Origin: CAYJRR01 sp964372275 [NCBI: uncultured bacterium] | Lineage (GTDB): Bacteria > CAYJRR01 | DNA: 11,068 nt | Assembly: GCA_964372275.1 (NCBI GenBank) | Contig: CAYJRR010000145.1 | Coordinates: 1-11,068, forward strand | Reading direction: 5' to 3' | Shown: positions 1 through 6,990 of the stretch, piece after piece | Layout: every line of letters starts with the position of its first letter | Numbering within the stretch: the stretch's first letter is position 1 | The notes under the pieces: generated by a model | Database searches by the model: none | What the model was told of the DNA's origin: nothing | Seen by the model: only the letters and a program-made list of their open reading frames with translations | Position numbers and translations under genes: made by a program

Positions 1-696
1 CTTGCGCGGCGGGCGCATCACCTCGTAGAGCACGCCGTCGATGCGGTAGCGGACCCGCATCACCTTCTCGTAGCACTCGATGTGGATGTCGGAGACCCCC
101 TTCTTGATCGCCTCGACCAGAAGGAGGTTGACCAGCTTGATGACCGGCGCATCGCCGGCCGACTTCTCGAGATCGACGATGTTGACGTCGTCGACCGACT
201 CGATCAGGTCGACCTCTTCGTTGAACTCCTGGATCAGGTCCTCGGCGGACGGTCCCTGGTTGTAGTAGCGCTCGATCGCGGCGGCGATCGCCTGCTCGCT
301 GGCGACGACCGTCTCGATGTTGTAGCTGGTGAGGAACTTCAGGTCGTCGATGGCGAAGATGTTCGACGGATCGGCCATCGCCACGATCAGGGTGGAGCCG
401 GCGCGATTCACCGGAACGACCTGGTGCTTCTCCGCGACCTCCTTGGGGATCAGCTTCAGGACCTCGGGGTCGACGTCGAACTCGGCCAGGTTGATCGAGG
501 GGACGTTGTACTGCTTGGAAAGGAAGTTGGTCAGGTCGCGATCGCTGATCGCCCCCTGCTTGACGAGCTGCGCCCCGAGGCGCCCGCCGCTCTGGCGCTG
601 GGCCTCTTGCGCCTTCAGGAGCTGCTGCGACGAGATCAGCTTCTCGCGAACGAGAAGCTCGCCCAGCCGGCCCGGAGGACCTCCGCCTGCCGCCAT
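1..696 (-). CDS. pilB: Type IV pilus assembly ATPase PilB, N-terminal part (runs off the left edge)
   Basis: PilB is the cytoplasmic hexameric ATPase that powers type IV pilus extension. Only the first 232 residues are here, ending at the RPPRK stretch just before the catalytic core, so Walker A and B boxes lie outside the window. Residues 10-33 and 39-62 are two 24-residue RLG...Q motifs separated by five residues, the layout of the MshEN (T2SSE N-terminal) domain. A second part contains VPVNRAG, VAMADPSN and DDLKFLT, typical of PilB/GspE. An acidic linker (about 160-185) follows, then DAPVIKLVN and SDIHIECYEK, which open the ATPase region. The ATG at 696 is preceded by GGGGAGG (699-705), close to the start; no in-frame ATG or GTG was seen in the roughly 55 codons' worth of bases I read upstream. 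The family call is very secure; PilB rather than GspE rests on overall resemblance to Myxococcus-type PilB. Confidence 0.95.
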   Translation of the reverse strand, partial: MAAGGGPPGRLGELLVREKLISSQQLLKAQEAQRQSGGRLGAQLVKQGAISDRDLTNFLSKQYNVPSINLAEFDVDPEVLKLIPKEVAEKHQVVPVNRAGSTLIVAMADPSNIFAIDDLKFLTSYNIETVVASEQAIAAAIERYYNQGPSAEDLIQEFNEEVDLIESVDDVNIVDLEKSAGDAPVIKLVNLLLVEAIKKGVSDIHIECYEKVMRVRYRIDGVLYEVMRPPRK

Positions 697-765
697 CGCC
701 TCCCCAACGAGCGCCGAAGACCCTGATAATCCAACGGGATCCAGTACTCCGGCGACCTGGGCCCG

Positions 766-795
766 ATTGTCCCACCCCGGCACGATTCTTGGCAA
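766..795 (-). promoter_or_regulatory. Possible sigma70-type promoter for pilB
   Basis: On the minus strand TTGCCA (790-795) is followed after 18 bases by GACAAT (766-771), matching the -35/-10 consensus at 5/6 and 4/6 positions. It lies in the 231-base gap between the aroE stop and the pilB start and would give a leader of about 60 bases. The gap holds no convincing gene, and I saw no hairpin followed by a T run. This is a reading of weak consensus only; pilB could also be read through from aroE. Confidence 0.3.
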
Positions 796-927
796 GGTGG
801 GCCGATCACGGCGGACGAATTCAACGCGAAGTGGCTGGGTTCCCGGCCGAATCTCGCGGTGTGCGACCGGGCGCGAATCGTCTTCTTCGTTTCCGGATCG
901 CCTCCTCGTTCCGGGCCCGCAGCCTCG

Positions 928-1782
928 CTAGGAATGGCCGCGCCCGCCCGCCCCATCGATCGCCAGCCGCGCCGCCCCCATCGGAAACGGAACCCCGAGC
1001 CATCGCTCGAAGCTCAAGGCCCCCTGATGCAACAGCATCGACGACCCACCCATCGCGCGCACCCCGCGCCCCGAAGCCCAGCGTTGGGCGGGGGTGCCGG
1101 CCGGCGCGTAGGCGAGGTCGACCAGCCACGCGTCGGCGCGCAGGGAGGCGGGGGCGATCTCGTGCCAAGCCTCGGGCGGTACCGCGCTTACCAGCAGGTC
1201 GGCGGTCGCCGCCTCGACGCGCGCTGCCGCGAGCGTGGTCGTGGCGAGCACGCGGTAGTTGGCGCCGACGGCGGTCGGGAGAACGCGCGGGCGCAGGTCG
1301 TCGACCAGCGACTTCGCGCGATCGGCGCGACGCGCGGCGACCCGCACCTCCGCGGCGCCGTCGGCCGCGAGCGCGAAGGCCGCGGCGCGCGCCGCCCCTC
1401 CCGCTCCGAAGAGGACGACCCGCCGCTCCCGGACGCCGATCCCCGCGTCCGCCAACGCGCGCCGGAACCCCTCGACGTCGGTGTTGTCGCCGACGAGCCG
1501 CCCCTCGGCGTCGCGCCCGAGCCAGTTCACCGCGCCGGTCGCCGCCGCCGGCTCGGTGAGCCGGTCGACGAGCGCCGCCGCCGCCGTCTTGTGCGGGATC
1601 GTGACGTTGGCGCCGGCCAGCTCGCCGCGGCGGACGCGGTCGAGGGCGGCGGGGAGCTGGGCGGCGGGCACGCGAAGGGCGACGTATTCCGCGTCGACTC
1701 CCGCCGCGCGGAGCGCCGCGTTCTGGAAAAGCGGCGACAAGGAGTGCGAGACCGGATCGCCGAAGAGCGCGAAGGTCTTCAT
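928..1782 (-). CDS. aroE: Shikimate dehydrogenase (NADP+) AroE
   Basis: AroE reversibly reduces 3-dehydroshikimate to shikimate with NADPH in the cytoplasm, a step toward chorismate and the aromatic amino acids. The 284 residues are close to the usual family length. The substrate-binding SHSLSP motif is at 12-17, NVTIPHK with the catalytic lysine at K65, the NTD motif with the catalytic aspartate at D102, and the nucleotide-binding glycine loop GAGGAAR at 126-132. VDLAYAP is at 221-227, and the C-terminal MLLHQGALSFE region carries the substrate-binding glutamine Q253. The usual glycine after NTD is replaced (NTDVEGF), and the sequence before MLLHQ is GGSS; both look like tolerated variants. 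The ATG at 1782 has GAGG seven bases upstream and lies 25 bases after ribF, so the two are probably co-transcribed. The gene ends with TAG at 928-930. Confidence 0.95.
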   Translation of the reverse strand: MKTFALFGDPVSHSLSPLFQNAALRAAGVDAEYVALRVPAAQLPAALDRVRRGELAGANVTIPHKTAAAALVDRLTEPAAATGAVNWLGRDAEGRLVGDNTDVEGFRRALADAGIGVRERRVVLFGAGGAARAAAFALAADGAAEVRVAARRADRAKSLVDDLRPRVLPTAVGANYRVLATTTLAAARVEAATADLLVSAVPPEAWHEIAPASLRADAWLVDLAYAPAGTPAQRWASGRGVRAMGGSSMLLHQGALSFERWLGVPFPMGAARLAIDGAGGRGHS

Positions 1783-1807
1783 CGGAACGCCTCGAACCGG
1801 CTCGCCG

Positions 1808-2737
1808 TCACGGCGCTTTCGCCAGGATTTCCCGCGCCCGCTCCACGTCCGCCGCGATCTGGGTCTTCAGCGCTTCGACGTCGGGAAAACGCCGCTCTTC
1901 GCGCAGCTTCGCCAGGAACCGGAGCTCGATCACATGGCCGTAGAGCTCGCCGTGGAAGTCGAGGAGGAACGCCTCGATCGTCAGCGCCTCGCCGCCGAAG
2001 GTCGGTTTGACCCCGACGTTGGTGACGGCCGGCTCGGGGCAGCGGTCGACGATCGCCTGGCAAGCGTAGACGCCGCGCGCCGGCTGCAGGTCCTTGTCGG
2101 GGGCGAGGTTCGCGGTCGGGAAGCCGAGGCCCTGGCCCCGCGCGGCGCCGTGCACCACCGAGCCGCGCAGCGCGAACGGCCGGCCGAGCAGCGCCGCCGC
2201 GAGCTCCATCTCCCCGTCCTGCACCGCCTGCCGCACCCGGGTCGACGACGCCGGCGCGTCCCCGACCACCACCGGCGGGACGACCGTCGTCTCGAAGCCG
2301 GACGCCAGACCCAACCGGCGCAGGTCGGCCGCCTTGCCGGCCCGCCCCCGGCCGAACCCGAAGTTGTTCCCGACGAAGGCGTGGCCGACCCCCAGCCGCT
2401 CCACGAGGACGTTGCGCACGAACGCCTCCGGCGTCTGCGCGGCGAAGTCGATCGTGAACGGCTCGACCACCATGTAGTCGATCCCCAGCGAATCGACGAT
2501 CTCGATCTTCTCCTCGAGCGTCGTGATGCGCGGCGGCGGCGTCCCGTGACGCAGCACCACTGCCGGGTGCGGTTCGTGGGTGTAGAGCACCGACGGCGCG
2601 CCCCGGCGCGCGGCGTCCTCCTTCATCCGCGCCAGCAACGCGCGGTGTCCGACGTGGACGCCGTCGAAGTTCCCCAGCGCCACCGAGGGGCGCCGTTCGC
2701 GCGCATCGAATCCACCCGATCCGTGGAGCAGCTTCAT
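1808..2737 (-). CDS. ribF: Bifunctional riboflavin kinase / FAD synthetase RibF
   Basis: RibF phosphorylates riboflavin to FMN and adenylylates FMN to FAD in the cytoplasm. The 309 residues match the usual bacterial length. The N-terminal FAD synthetase domain (about 15-175) shows the nucleotidyltransferase motif LGNFDGVHVGH at 21-31, THEPHP at 53-58, FVGNNFGFGRGRAG at 121-134 and SSTRVR at 164-169. The C-terminal riboflavin kinase domain (about 183-305) shows GRPFALRG (185-192), VVHGAARGQGLGFPTANL (194-211) with the PTAN nucleotide-binding motif, GVY (222-224), NVGVKPTF (240-247) and the EAFLLDF strand with the catalytic glutamate near E255. Its ATG shares the ATGA overlap with the stop of the upstream methyltransferase, indicating translational coupling; GGGAGG also lies about 13 bases upstream. 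No key residue appears to be missing. Confidence 0.97.
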   Translation of the reverse strand: MKLLHGSGGFDARERRPSVALGNFDGVHVGHRALLARMKEDAARRGAPSVLYTHEPHPAVVLRHGTPPPRITTLEEKIEIVDSLGIDYMVVEPFTIDFAAQTPEAFVRNVLVERLGVGHAFVGNNFGFGRGRAGKAADLRRLGLASGFETTVVPPVVVGDAPASSTRVRQAVQDGEMELAAALLGRPFALRGSVVHGAARGQGLGFPTANLAPDKDLQPARGVYACQAIVDRCPEPAVTNVGVKPTFGGEALTIEAFLLDFHGELYGHVIELRFLAKLREERRFPDVEALKTQIAADVERAREILAKAP

Positions 2738-3333
2738 CGAGGGGGCCCGTCCTCCCGCCGGCCCTTCACGCAGCGGAAGACGTACGCGGGCGGGATGTTC
2801 ATCAGCACCGGGATCTGCTCCACCGTCCCGAACAGCTCCTTCAGCCGCCGGCGAAAGGCGTAGGTCGTGGGGACGGCGTAGGAGTGGTAGTAGGTGAACG
2901 AGAGGAACTGCCCGCCGTCGCGCAGCGCCGCCAGCGCGCTGCCCAGGATCCGGTCGCGCAGGTCGGCGGGGAAGTTGGCGAACGGCAACCCGGAGACGAC
3001 GGCGTCGACCGACGCGATCCCGCGCGCCTCGAGGTGCGCGCGGAGGTTCTCGGCGCTGTCGCGCACCAGGTCGACCTGCGGGAGCGTCCGCTCGACGACG
3101 TCCGCCATCGCGGGGTTGATCTCGACCGCGATCACCCGCCCACCGCGCGGCATCCGCTTCGCCAGCTCGCCGGTGAAGACGCCGGTGCCCGGTCCGAACT
3201 CGACCACCACCTTGGCCGAGGCGAAGTCGATCGGCGCGGTGATGGCGCGGCTCAATGCCTCTCCGCTGGGGAGGATCGCGCCGACCTGGCCGGGGTTCCG
3301 GAGGAACGTCCGGAAGAAGTGGAGCTTCGCCAA
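2734..3333 (-). CDS. Class I SAM-dependent methyltransferase, phospholipid N-methyltransferase type
   Basis: A 199-residue single-domain Rossmann methyltransferase. Motif I is VVEFGPGTGVF (43-53), the acidic end of the second strand is AVEINP (69-74), and the active-site loop is VSGLPF (113-118), where KsgA-type enzymes have NLPY. The N-terminal FLRNPGQVGAILPSGEAL (10-27) is characteristic of bacterial PmtA-like phosphatidylethanolamine methyltransferases (COG3963-like), which act at the cytoplasmic membrane; the true substrate cannot be read from sequence. The start is a TTG at 3333: an in-frame TAG lies about 13 codons upstream, the next ATG is residue 61 inside the fold, and the conserved N-terminal motif begins by residue 9-10. 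No Shine-Dalgarno sequence is visible. It heads the leftward operon and overlaps ribF by four bases. It could instead methylate a quinone or another lipid. Confidence 0.85.
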   Translation of the reverse strand: MAKLHFFRTFLRNPGQVGAILPSGEALSRAITAPIDFASAKVVVEFGPGTGVFTGELAKRMPRGGRVIAVEINPAMADVVERTLPQVDLVRDSAENLRAHLEARGIASVDAVVSGLPFANFPADLRDRILGSALAALRDGGQFLSFTYYHSYAVPTTYAFRRRLKELFGTVEQIPVLMNIPPAYVFRCVKGRREDGPPR

Positions 3334-3342
3334 AGGCGGTCG

Positions 3343-3371
3343 ATTCTGGAGCCCCGATCGGCCCCTGGCAA
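3343..3371 (-). promoter_or_regulatory. Probable promoter of the methyltransferase-ribF-aroE operon
   Basis: Read on the minus strand, TTGCCA (3366-3371) and CAGAAT (3343-3348) are separated by exactly 17 bases, matching the sigma70 consensus at 5/6 and 4/6 positions. Transcription would start near 3336, only a few bases before the TTG at 3333. This would make a nearly leaderless mRNA and would explain the absence of a Shine-Dalgarno sequence. Only the sequence match supports this. Confidence 0.4.
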
Positions 3372-3373
3372 GC

Positions 3374-3379
3374 TACACT
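3374..3379 (+). promoter_or_regulatory. Possible -10 element of the rightward exporter operon
   Basis: TACACT matches the -10 consensus at 4/6 positions and sits 12 bases before the ATG at 3392. No convincing -35 hexamer lies 16-19 bases upstream, where the sequence is GC-rich and overlaps the leftward promoter. The whole gap between the two divergent start codons is 58 bases, so both promoters must share it. Confidence 0.25.
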
Positions 3380-3391
3380 ACGCGCACGTCC

Positions 3392-3847
3392 ATGCCCTCC
3401 CTGCTCGCGCTACTCGTCGCCCCCGTGATGCTCCTCTCGGCCGGCAGCTCCGAGGAGGCGGTCGACGTCCCGGCGACTCCCGAGATCTGGAAGGTCTCGC
3501 TCACCGACAGCACCCTGACCGGCACCGAGCTCAACGAGTTCTCCTGGGAAGGGTTCAACCACATCCAGGGGACGCTCGGGGCCGGCAAGGTGTCGATCCG
3601 CTTCTCCGACATCAAGCAGATCGACCTCGAATCGGTGGAGCGGAACAAGGCGGTCGCGCTGGTCCACCTGCGGGACGGCTCGGTGAAGAAGATCGGCGTC
3701 GACGGCCGCGTGATGCTCTACGGCAAGACCGGTTTCGGCAACTACCAGATCCCGGTGAAGGACGTGCGAAGCATCGTCTTCGGCAGCGGCCCCGTGCTCC
3801 GTCCCGCATCCGCCCCCGGCGGCGCCCCGCCCGCGGGCAAGCCATGA
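3392..3847 (+). CDS. Small secreted protein of unknown function, first gene of the exporter operon
   Basis: I do not recognise this 151-residue protein. It begins with a hydrophobic stretch (about 3-17) followed by SAGSS, which could be a signal peptide, although the N-terminus has no positive charge. The mature part looks beta-rich and contains two similar strand-turn-strand units, VSIRFSDIKQIDLES (67-81) and YQIPVKDVRSIVFGS (118-132), suggesting an internal duplication or small barrel. The C-terminus (about 133-151) is Pro/Gly/Ala-rich and probably disordered. The ATG at 3392 is chosen because the hydrophobic segment starts there; there is no clear Shine-Dalgarno sequence. Its TGA overlaps the ATG of the adaptor gene (ATGA), so the two are almost certainly translated together and may act together at the cell envelope. 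Confidence 0.75.
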   Translation: MPSLLALLVAPVMLLSAGSSEEAVDVPATPEIWKVSLTDSTLTGTELNEFSWEGFNHIQGTLGAGKVSIRFSDIKQIDLESVERNKAVALVHLRDGSVKKIGVDGRVMLYGKTGFGNYQIPVKDVRSIVFGSGPVLRPASAPGGAPPAGKP

Positions 3848-4935
3848 TCGCCCGCCCGGACCGGACCGGGACGCGCCGGTTCGCGCCCGGGGCGGTACTG
3901 TTCGCGGCCTCGCTCGCCGGCTGCGGCGAGCCGATCCAGGTCGACGCCGCGACCGTCGCCCGCGGCACGATCGAGGAGCGCGTCTCCTCCGCCGTCTCCG
4001 GCGACGTCGAGCCTCGCGCCCGCGCGGTGCTCCGCGCCGAGTCGGTCGGGCGCGTGACCAAGGTATCGGTCGAGGCGGGCCAGGTGGTCGACGCCGGGCA
4101 GGAGTTGCTGCGCCTCGACGACCGCGCGCTTGCCGCCGCGGCCGCCGCCGCCCGCGTGCAGCGGGACAACGCCGAGCGGGAGCTCCAGACCGCGGAGGCG
4201 CTGGCGAAGAAGGGGGCGATCACCGACCAGGCGCTGCGACAGGCGTCGGCGGCGCGCGACGTGGCGAGGGCCAACCTCGACGTCGCCACCGCCAACCTCG
4301 AGCGTACCCGGGTGCGGGCGCCGTTCGGAGGGCTCGTCTCCCGGCTCCCGGTGCAGGAGGGGGACTCGGTCGTCATCGGCCAGTCGATCGGCGAGCTCGT
4401 CGATCACGGTCTGTTCTTCGTCCGCGCCGCGTTCGACGAGGTCGACGCGGTACGGATCGAGCCCGGGCACGAAGCGGTGGTCCGGCTCGACGCCTATCCG
4501 GACCTCGCCGTGCCCGGTCGCGTCGACCGCGTCGACCCGGTGGTCGGGGGCGACACGTTGGCGGCGGAGGCGCCGGCACTGGCGCTCGCCGCGCGGAGGG
4601 ACCGCACCGTCGGCGTCCGCGTCGCGCTCGCCGCGAAGGCCCCCGGCGAGGCGAAGATCCTGGTCGGCATGAGCGCCGACGTCGAAGTGGTCCTCCGGCG
4701 GCACGAGGGCGTGCTCCGGGTGCCGAGCGCCGCCGTCTTCCACGAGAAGGGGAAGCAGTTCGCCTACCTCCTGAAGGGCGGGCGCCTCAAGCGGCGAGAG
4801 GTGACGACCGGCGTCTCCAACTGGGAGTTCTTCGAGGTGCTCGAGGGTTTGAAGGAGGGCGATCGGGTCCTCGCCAGCCTCGAGACCGACGGGATCGGCG
4901 CGGGCGTGCGCGCCGTGCCACGTCCCACACGCTGA
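3844..4935 (+). CDS. Periplasmic adaptor lipoprotein (membrane-fusion protein, MacA/RND-type efflux family)
   Basis: A 363-residue adaptor that would link an inner-membrane transporter to the periplasm or outer membrane. An arginine-rich N-terminus and hydrophobic stretch lead to a lipobox LAGC with the lipidated cysteine at C27. A lipoyl-like half-motif VGRVTKVSVEAGQVVDAGQE (68-87) is followed by an Ala-rich helical hairpin (about 94-122 and 127-155, turn at KKGAIT), then the second lipoyl half RVRAPFGGLVS (156-166) to about 187. A beta-barrel domain (about 190-285) and the membrane-proximal domain starting RVPSAAVF (292-299) with EVLEGLKEGDRV (331-342) complete the standard order. Helices are of ordinary AcrA-like length. 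It overlaps the preceding gene by ATGA and lies 12 bases before the hemopexin-PhoD gene in the same frame. With the ATPase and permease downstream it fits a MacAB-like system; no TolC-like gene is in the window. Confidence 0.92.
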   Translation: MIARPDRTGTRRFAPGAVLFAASLAGCGEPIQVDAATVARGTIEERVSSAVSGDVEPRARAVLRAESVGRVTKVSVEAGQVVDAGQELLRLDDRALAAAAAAARVQRDNAERELQTAEALAKKGAITDQALRQASAARDVARANLDVATANLERTRVRAPFGGLVSRLPVQEGDSVVIGQSIGELVDHGLFFVRAAFDEVDAVRIEPGHEAVVRLDAYPDLAVPGRVDRVDPVVGGDTLAAEAPALALAARRDRTVGVRVALAAKAPGEAKILVGMSADVEVVLRRHEGVLRVPSAAVFHEKGKQFAYLLKGGRLKRREVTTGVSNWEFFEVLEGLKEGDRVLASLETDGIGAGVRAVPRPTR

Positions 4936-4937
4936 TC

Positions 4938-4942
4938 GGGAG
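4938..4942 (+). promoter_or_regulatory. Ribosome binding site supporting the GTG start at 4948
   Basis: GGGAG ends five bases before GTG at 4948. No ATG lies between the adaptor's TGA (4933-4935) and the first hemopexin-like repeat, so this site decides the start of the downstream gene. Confidence 0.6.
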
Positions 4943-4947
4943 CCTTC

Positions 4948-6990
4948 GTGTTCGACCGGATCGACACCGCGTTCCAACATCCGTCCGGGCCGATCTACTT
5001 CCTCCGCGGTGACCGCTGTCTCAAGTTCGAGCCGGGTCACGGCGTCGTCCCGCGCGCCGGAGGGGTCGAGCGCGCGCTCCGCGACGAATGGCCCGGGCTC
5101 CCCGCGCCGTTCGACCGCGGGGTCGACGCCGCCCTGCACTACCCGAAGACGAAGTCGATCTATCTGTTCCGCGGCGGACGCTACGTCCGGGGGACGCTCT
5201 CACTCCTCGCGCCGGCGGCGCCTCCGACCTGGAGCGACGTGCGGCGGATCGGCGTCGACGGGTGGAAGACGCTGCCGGTCGCGTTCCGGGCCGACCTCGA
5301 CGCGGCCTTCTTCCACCGCGACAACGGACACGCCTACTTCTTCAAGGGGGGCGACTACGTGAAGTACCACCCCGACGACGGGGTGGTGGCCCCGGGGATC
5401 CGCCGACTCGGCGTCGACGGCTGGGTCGGGCTCCCCGAGCGCTTCCGCGCCGGGCTCGACGGCGTCTTCGACGAGGCCGGGAACGAGCGGACCTACTTCT
5501 TCGCCGGACGGGAGTACCTCCGCTGGAAGTCGGGACAGGGGGTCGAGCCGCGCTACCCGCGCCGCCTGGGCCTGGTGCACGGCCTGAAGATCGTCGACGA
5601 GGGGCTGCCGGGGCTGATCGCCTACCACGGCCGGCCGTCGGACCGCGGCGGATGGCCGGGACTGTCGCGCGTGATCGCCGGACCCCTCGTCGGCGCCGTC
5701 TCCGACCGCGAGGCATCGATCTGGTTGTGGCTCGCCGACGAGGCCTCGTTCGCCTCGTTGCAGGTCGTCTCCCGGCCGGCCGCGACCGTCTCGATCCTCC
5801 CGGCGTCGTTCCCGCCCGACCTCCGCAACGCGCTCGACGAGATCCATCCCCGGAGCGCCCCGCGGACGATCCGGCTGACCGGCCTGTCTCCGGCCACGGC
5901 CTACCAGGCGACGATCTCCCTCGGCGGGGTCGAGCTCGACGCCGTCCGCTACCGCACGCTCCAGGCCCCGTCGTCGACGGGGCGGACGACGTTCGTCTTC
6001 GGCTCCTGCGCGAACATCTCCGAGTTCGCCGACGTCCCGGTGCTCGCGCGGATGAGCCCGCTGGAGGACGCCACCGTCCCCGACTTCGCGCTGATGGCCG
6101 GCGACAACTGTTACTACATGAACGCCGAGGGCTCGACCTCCCGGACCGGAAGGCGGCCACGCGACTGGGAGTCGCTCCCGCGGATGCTCGCGCGCCAGGT
6201 GCAGGCGCGGAACCATCCGCAGTTCGCGGCGCTCTCGCGCTCGATCCCGCACTTCTCGACCTGGGACGACCACGACTTCGCCTACAACAACGCCGAGGGG
6301 GGGGACGCCTCCGACGGGTGGGTGGGACGGGAGGCCGCCGCGCGCGTCTTCCGCGCCCTGTGGCCCAATCCCTATCGCCTGACCGGCGACGGCCAGGCGC
6401 TCCACTACTCGTTCCGGACCGGTCCGGTCGATCTTTTCGTCACCGACGGCCGTTTCGAGCGCAACGTGGTGCGCGGCCGGATCTGGGGGGAGGCGCAGGC
6501 GCGCTGGTTGAGCGAATCGCTGCGCGCGAGCGACGCGCCGGTGAAGATCGTCCTCTCCGCGACCCAGGTCCTGCGCGGACTCGGAAGGCCCGACACCTTC
6601 GCCGACCAGGCGGAGCTGATCGCCCTGCTCGACTCCGGCGCCGTCTCCGGCCGGGTGCTGTTCCTCTCCGGCGATGTCCACTTCGCCGAGCTCCGACGCG
6701 TCCCGGCGGGGGCCGGCCCGGCGACGCGCGTGGAGCTGACCAGCTCGCCGATCGAGCAGGCGAACGAGGGCCTTCCGCCGACCGACGGGAACGGCGCGCA
6801 GGTCTGGGCCGCCAAGCGCGACACGTTCGGCGTCGTCCGGGTGGAGGTCACCGGCTCGTCGGGCGGCCTCCCGCGCGGCGAGATCGCGCTCGAAGCCCGC
6901 GACAGCAAGGGACGGATCCTCACCAGCGCCGTCGGCGGTGCCCGCCCCTGCCGCAGCGTATGGAACCTCGAGACCGGAGCCCTGACCTGA
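4948..6990 (+). CDS. Hemopexin-repeat / PhoD-type phosphatase fusion protein
   Basis: A 680-residue two-part protein. Residues 1 to about 212 contain four hemopexin-like repeats, each with a D-x-AF/VF opening, an aromatic YFF/YLF strand and G-x-x-Y (YFLRGDR 17-23; YLFRGGRY 72-79; YFFKGGDY 130-137; YFFAGREY 183-190), predicting a four-bladed propeller. Residues about 240-670 are a PhoD-like metallophosphoesterase: an Ig-like region (GPLVGAVSDREASIWLW, 245-261), FVFGSC with C354, AGDNCYY with D386 and Y389, STWDDHDFAYNN (437-448), and LSGDVHF (573-579). Cys, Asp and Asp+3 Tyr match the iron-binding pattern of PhoD, so the enzyme looks active. PhoD enzymes hydrolyse phosphomono- or diesters, usually after Tat export, but no signal peptide is visible here. 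The start is GTG after GGGAG. The substrate is unknown. It sits between adaptor and ATPase genes. Confidence 0.9.
   Translation: MFDRIDTAFQHPSGPIYFLRGDRCLKFEPGHGVVPRAGGVERALRDEWPGLPAPFDRGVDAALHYPKTKSIYLFRGGRYVRGTLSLLAPAAPPTWSDVRRIGVDGWKTLPVAFRADLDAAFFHRDNGHAYFFKGGDYVKYHPDDGVVAPGIRRLGVDGWVGLPERFRAGLDGVFDEAGNERTYFFAGREYLRWKSGQGVEPRYPRRLGLVHGLKIVDEGLPGLIAYHGRPSDRGGWPGLSRVIAGPLVGAVSDREASIWLWLADEASFASLQVVSRPAATVSILPASFPPDLRNALDEIHPRSAPRTIRLTGLSPATAYQATISLGGVELDAVRYRTLQAPSSTGRTTFVFGSCANISEFADVPVLARMSPLEDATVPDFALMAGDNCYYMNAEGSTSRTGRRPRDWESLPRMLARQVQARNHPQFAALSRSIPHFSTWDDHDFAYNNAEGGDASDGWVGREAAARVFRALWPNPYRLTGDGQALHYSFRTGPVDLFVTDGRFERNVVRGRIWGEAQARWLSESLRASDAPVKIVLSATQVLRGLGRPDTFADQAELIALLDSGAVSGRVLFLSGDVHFAELRRVPAGAGPATRVELTSSPIEQANEGLPPTDGNGAQVWAAKRDTFGVVRVEVTGSSGGLPRGEIALEARDSKGRILTSAVGGARPCRSVWNLETGALT

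Noticed and set aside
697-927. Possible terminator, small RNA or sigma-54 promoter in the aroE-pilB gap
   Set aside because: I found no stem with a T run, no TGGCAC-N5-TTGC element and no conserved RNA fold by eye; only a weak sigma70-like promoter.
636-956. 106-codon minus-strand open frame covering the aroE-pilB gap
   Set aside because: It overlaps the end of aroE and the start of pilB in another frame, and its translation has no recognisable pattern. High GC makes such chance frames common.
2884-3843. Long rightward open frame running through the methyltransferase region into the adaptor frame
   Set aside because: The part before 3844 is a shadow opposite the methyltransferase and out of frame with the small secreted protein. 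Only from ATG 3844, with its lipoprotein signal, does it read as a real protein.
5088-6959. Open frame upstream of the ABC ATPase in the same frame
   Set aside because: It overlaps the hemopexin-PhoD gene and is Arg/Pro-rich nonsense. Recognisable ABC sequence begins only after 6960.
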